Origin: Flagellimonas hadalis
Lineage (GTDB): Bacteria; Bacteroidota; Bacteroidia; Flavobacteriales; Flavobacteriaceae
NCBI RefSeq assembly: GCF_007785775.2
Contig: NZ_VNIK02000007.1
Coordinates: 161,602-225,601 of the forward strand
Direction: 5' to 3'
Length of the DNA stretch: 64,000 bases
Below, piece by piece: positions 63,896 through 64,000 of this stretch. Each line of letters begins with the position of its first letter. Positions within the stretch are counted from its first letter, which is position 1. A program made the position numbers and the translations under genes. A model generated the notes under the pieces. That model did not search any database. It was given only the letters and a program-made list of their open reading frames with translations, and was not told the origin of the DNA.

Positions 63896-63904
63896 CTAAC
63901 TCAA
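63896..63904 (-). promoter_or_regulatory. Trailer motif TTGAGTTAG upstream of terminator
   Basis: On the minus strand this reads TTGAGTTAG, 14 nt before the terminator stem. The adjacent GAATTAACTAAAC (plus strand, 63884-63896) is identical to 13 bases of the SusC leader at 23840-23852. Confidence 0.5.
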
Positions 63905-63965
63905 ATCCCCTCCGTGGTGCCCATTGCACAGGTGCCCACAAAGAAGTTTCATTCAATCCTTCCGG

Positions 63966-64000
63966 TCAGGTAATCAAATTCCCGTTCTCGTCCCATTCGG
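63966..64000 (-). CDS. Possible C-terminal end of a minus-strand gene (partial)
   Basis: On the minus strand a frame enters from the right edge and ends EWDENGNLIT-stop. It is too short to identify. The trailer motif and terminator that follow it support a transcript ending here; by analogy with the other trailers it may belong to a SusC/SusD-type operon. A second frame (ending FDYLTGRIE) is also open, so the frame choice is tentative. Confidence 0.3.
   Translation of the reverse strand, partial: EWDENGNLIT

Overview
The window looks like chromosome of a marine polysaccharide-degrading member of the Bacteroidota, most probably Flavobacteriaceae. The evidence is three SusC/SusD pairs, surface lipoproteins, a hybrid two-component AraC-type regulator, a triple-Y/LuxR sensor-regulator, TAnnTTTG-type -7 promoter elements and AT-rich leaders. 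No rRNA, tRNA, IS element, prophage or CRISPR array was seen.

Layout. (1) 1-8346, plus strand: the 3' end of a hybrid two-component system, then a tight run of exported proteins of mostly unknown function. These are a DUF4412-like protein, a secreted helical protein, two paralogous lipoproteins, a protein ending in five PGD hexapeptide repeats, another lipoprotein, and a large Tat-type lipoprotein with a VWA MIDAS motif. (2) 8755-19072, minus strand: a laminarin / mixed beta-glucan locus, SusC-SusD-PKD binding lipoprotein-GH30-GH5(CBM6)-GH16. A triple-Y/LuxR regulator is divergent from it at 19341. (3) 22458-28969: a GH43 lipoprotein divergent from a second SusC/SusD pair. (4) 29150-33137: a carbamoyltransferase / DUF5989 / SxtJ cassette, the same gene trio as sxtI-sxtK-sxtJ of saxitoxin clusters, convergent with an SGNH-TPR protein. 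(5) 33454-53100: a glucuronoxylan catabolic island. It holds the operons GH10-GH115-acetylesterase; GH67-SDR-UxuA-GH43 (minus strand); UxaC; LacI repressor; and XylB-XylA-SSS symporter. (6) 53616-63689: a third SusC/SusD pair, a giant FG-GAP/ASPIC lipoprotein, and a convergent cytochrome c/FG-GAP lipoprotein. The start of another minus-strand gene's 3' end appears at the right edge.

How it works together. GH10, the GH43 enzymes, GH115, GH67 and an O-acetylesterase would strip and cut acetylated glucuronoxylan. Xylose goes through XylA/XylB and glucuronate through UxaC, a UxuB-like SDR and UxuA. The LacI-type regulator sits in the middle of the island. A 16-bp palindrome, ACGCAATCGATTGCGT, or a close variant lies upstream of at least four transcription units of this island plus the SusC/D pair at 23872, and I infer that this is one LacI regulon.

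The most unusual observations are: the conserved operator set; a 9-nt motif TTGAGTTAG that sits about 20 nt before the terminator of every SusC/D transcript here and is the exact complement of part of a SusC leader; the SxtIJK-like carbamoylation cassette; and the exported-protein operon at 1215-8346. All calls are from reading sequence and translations; no database search was run.
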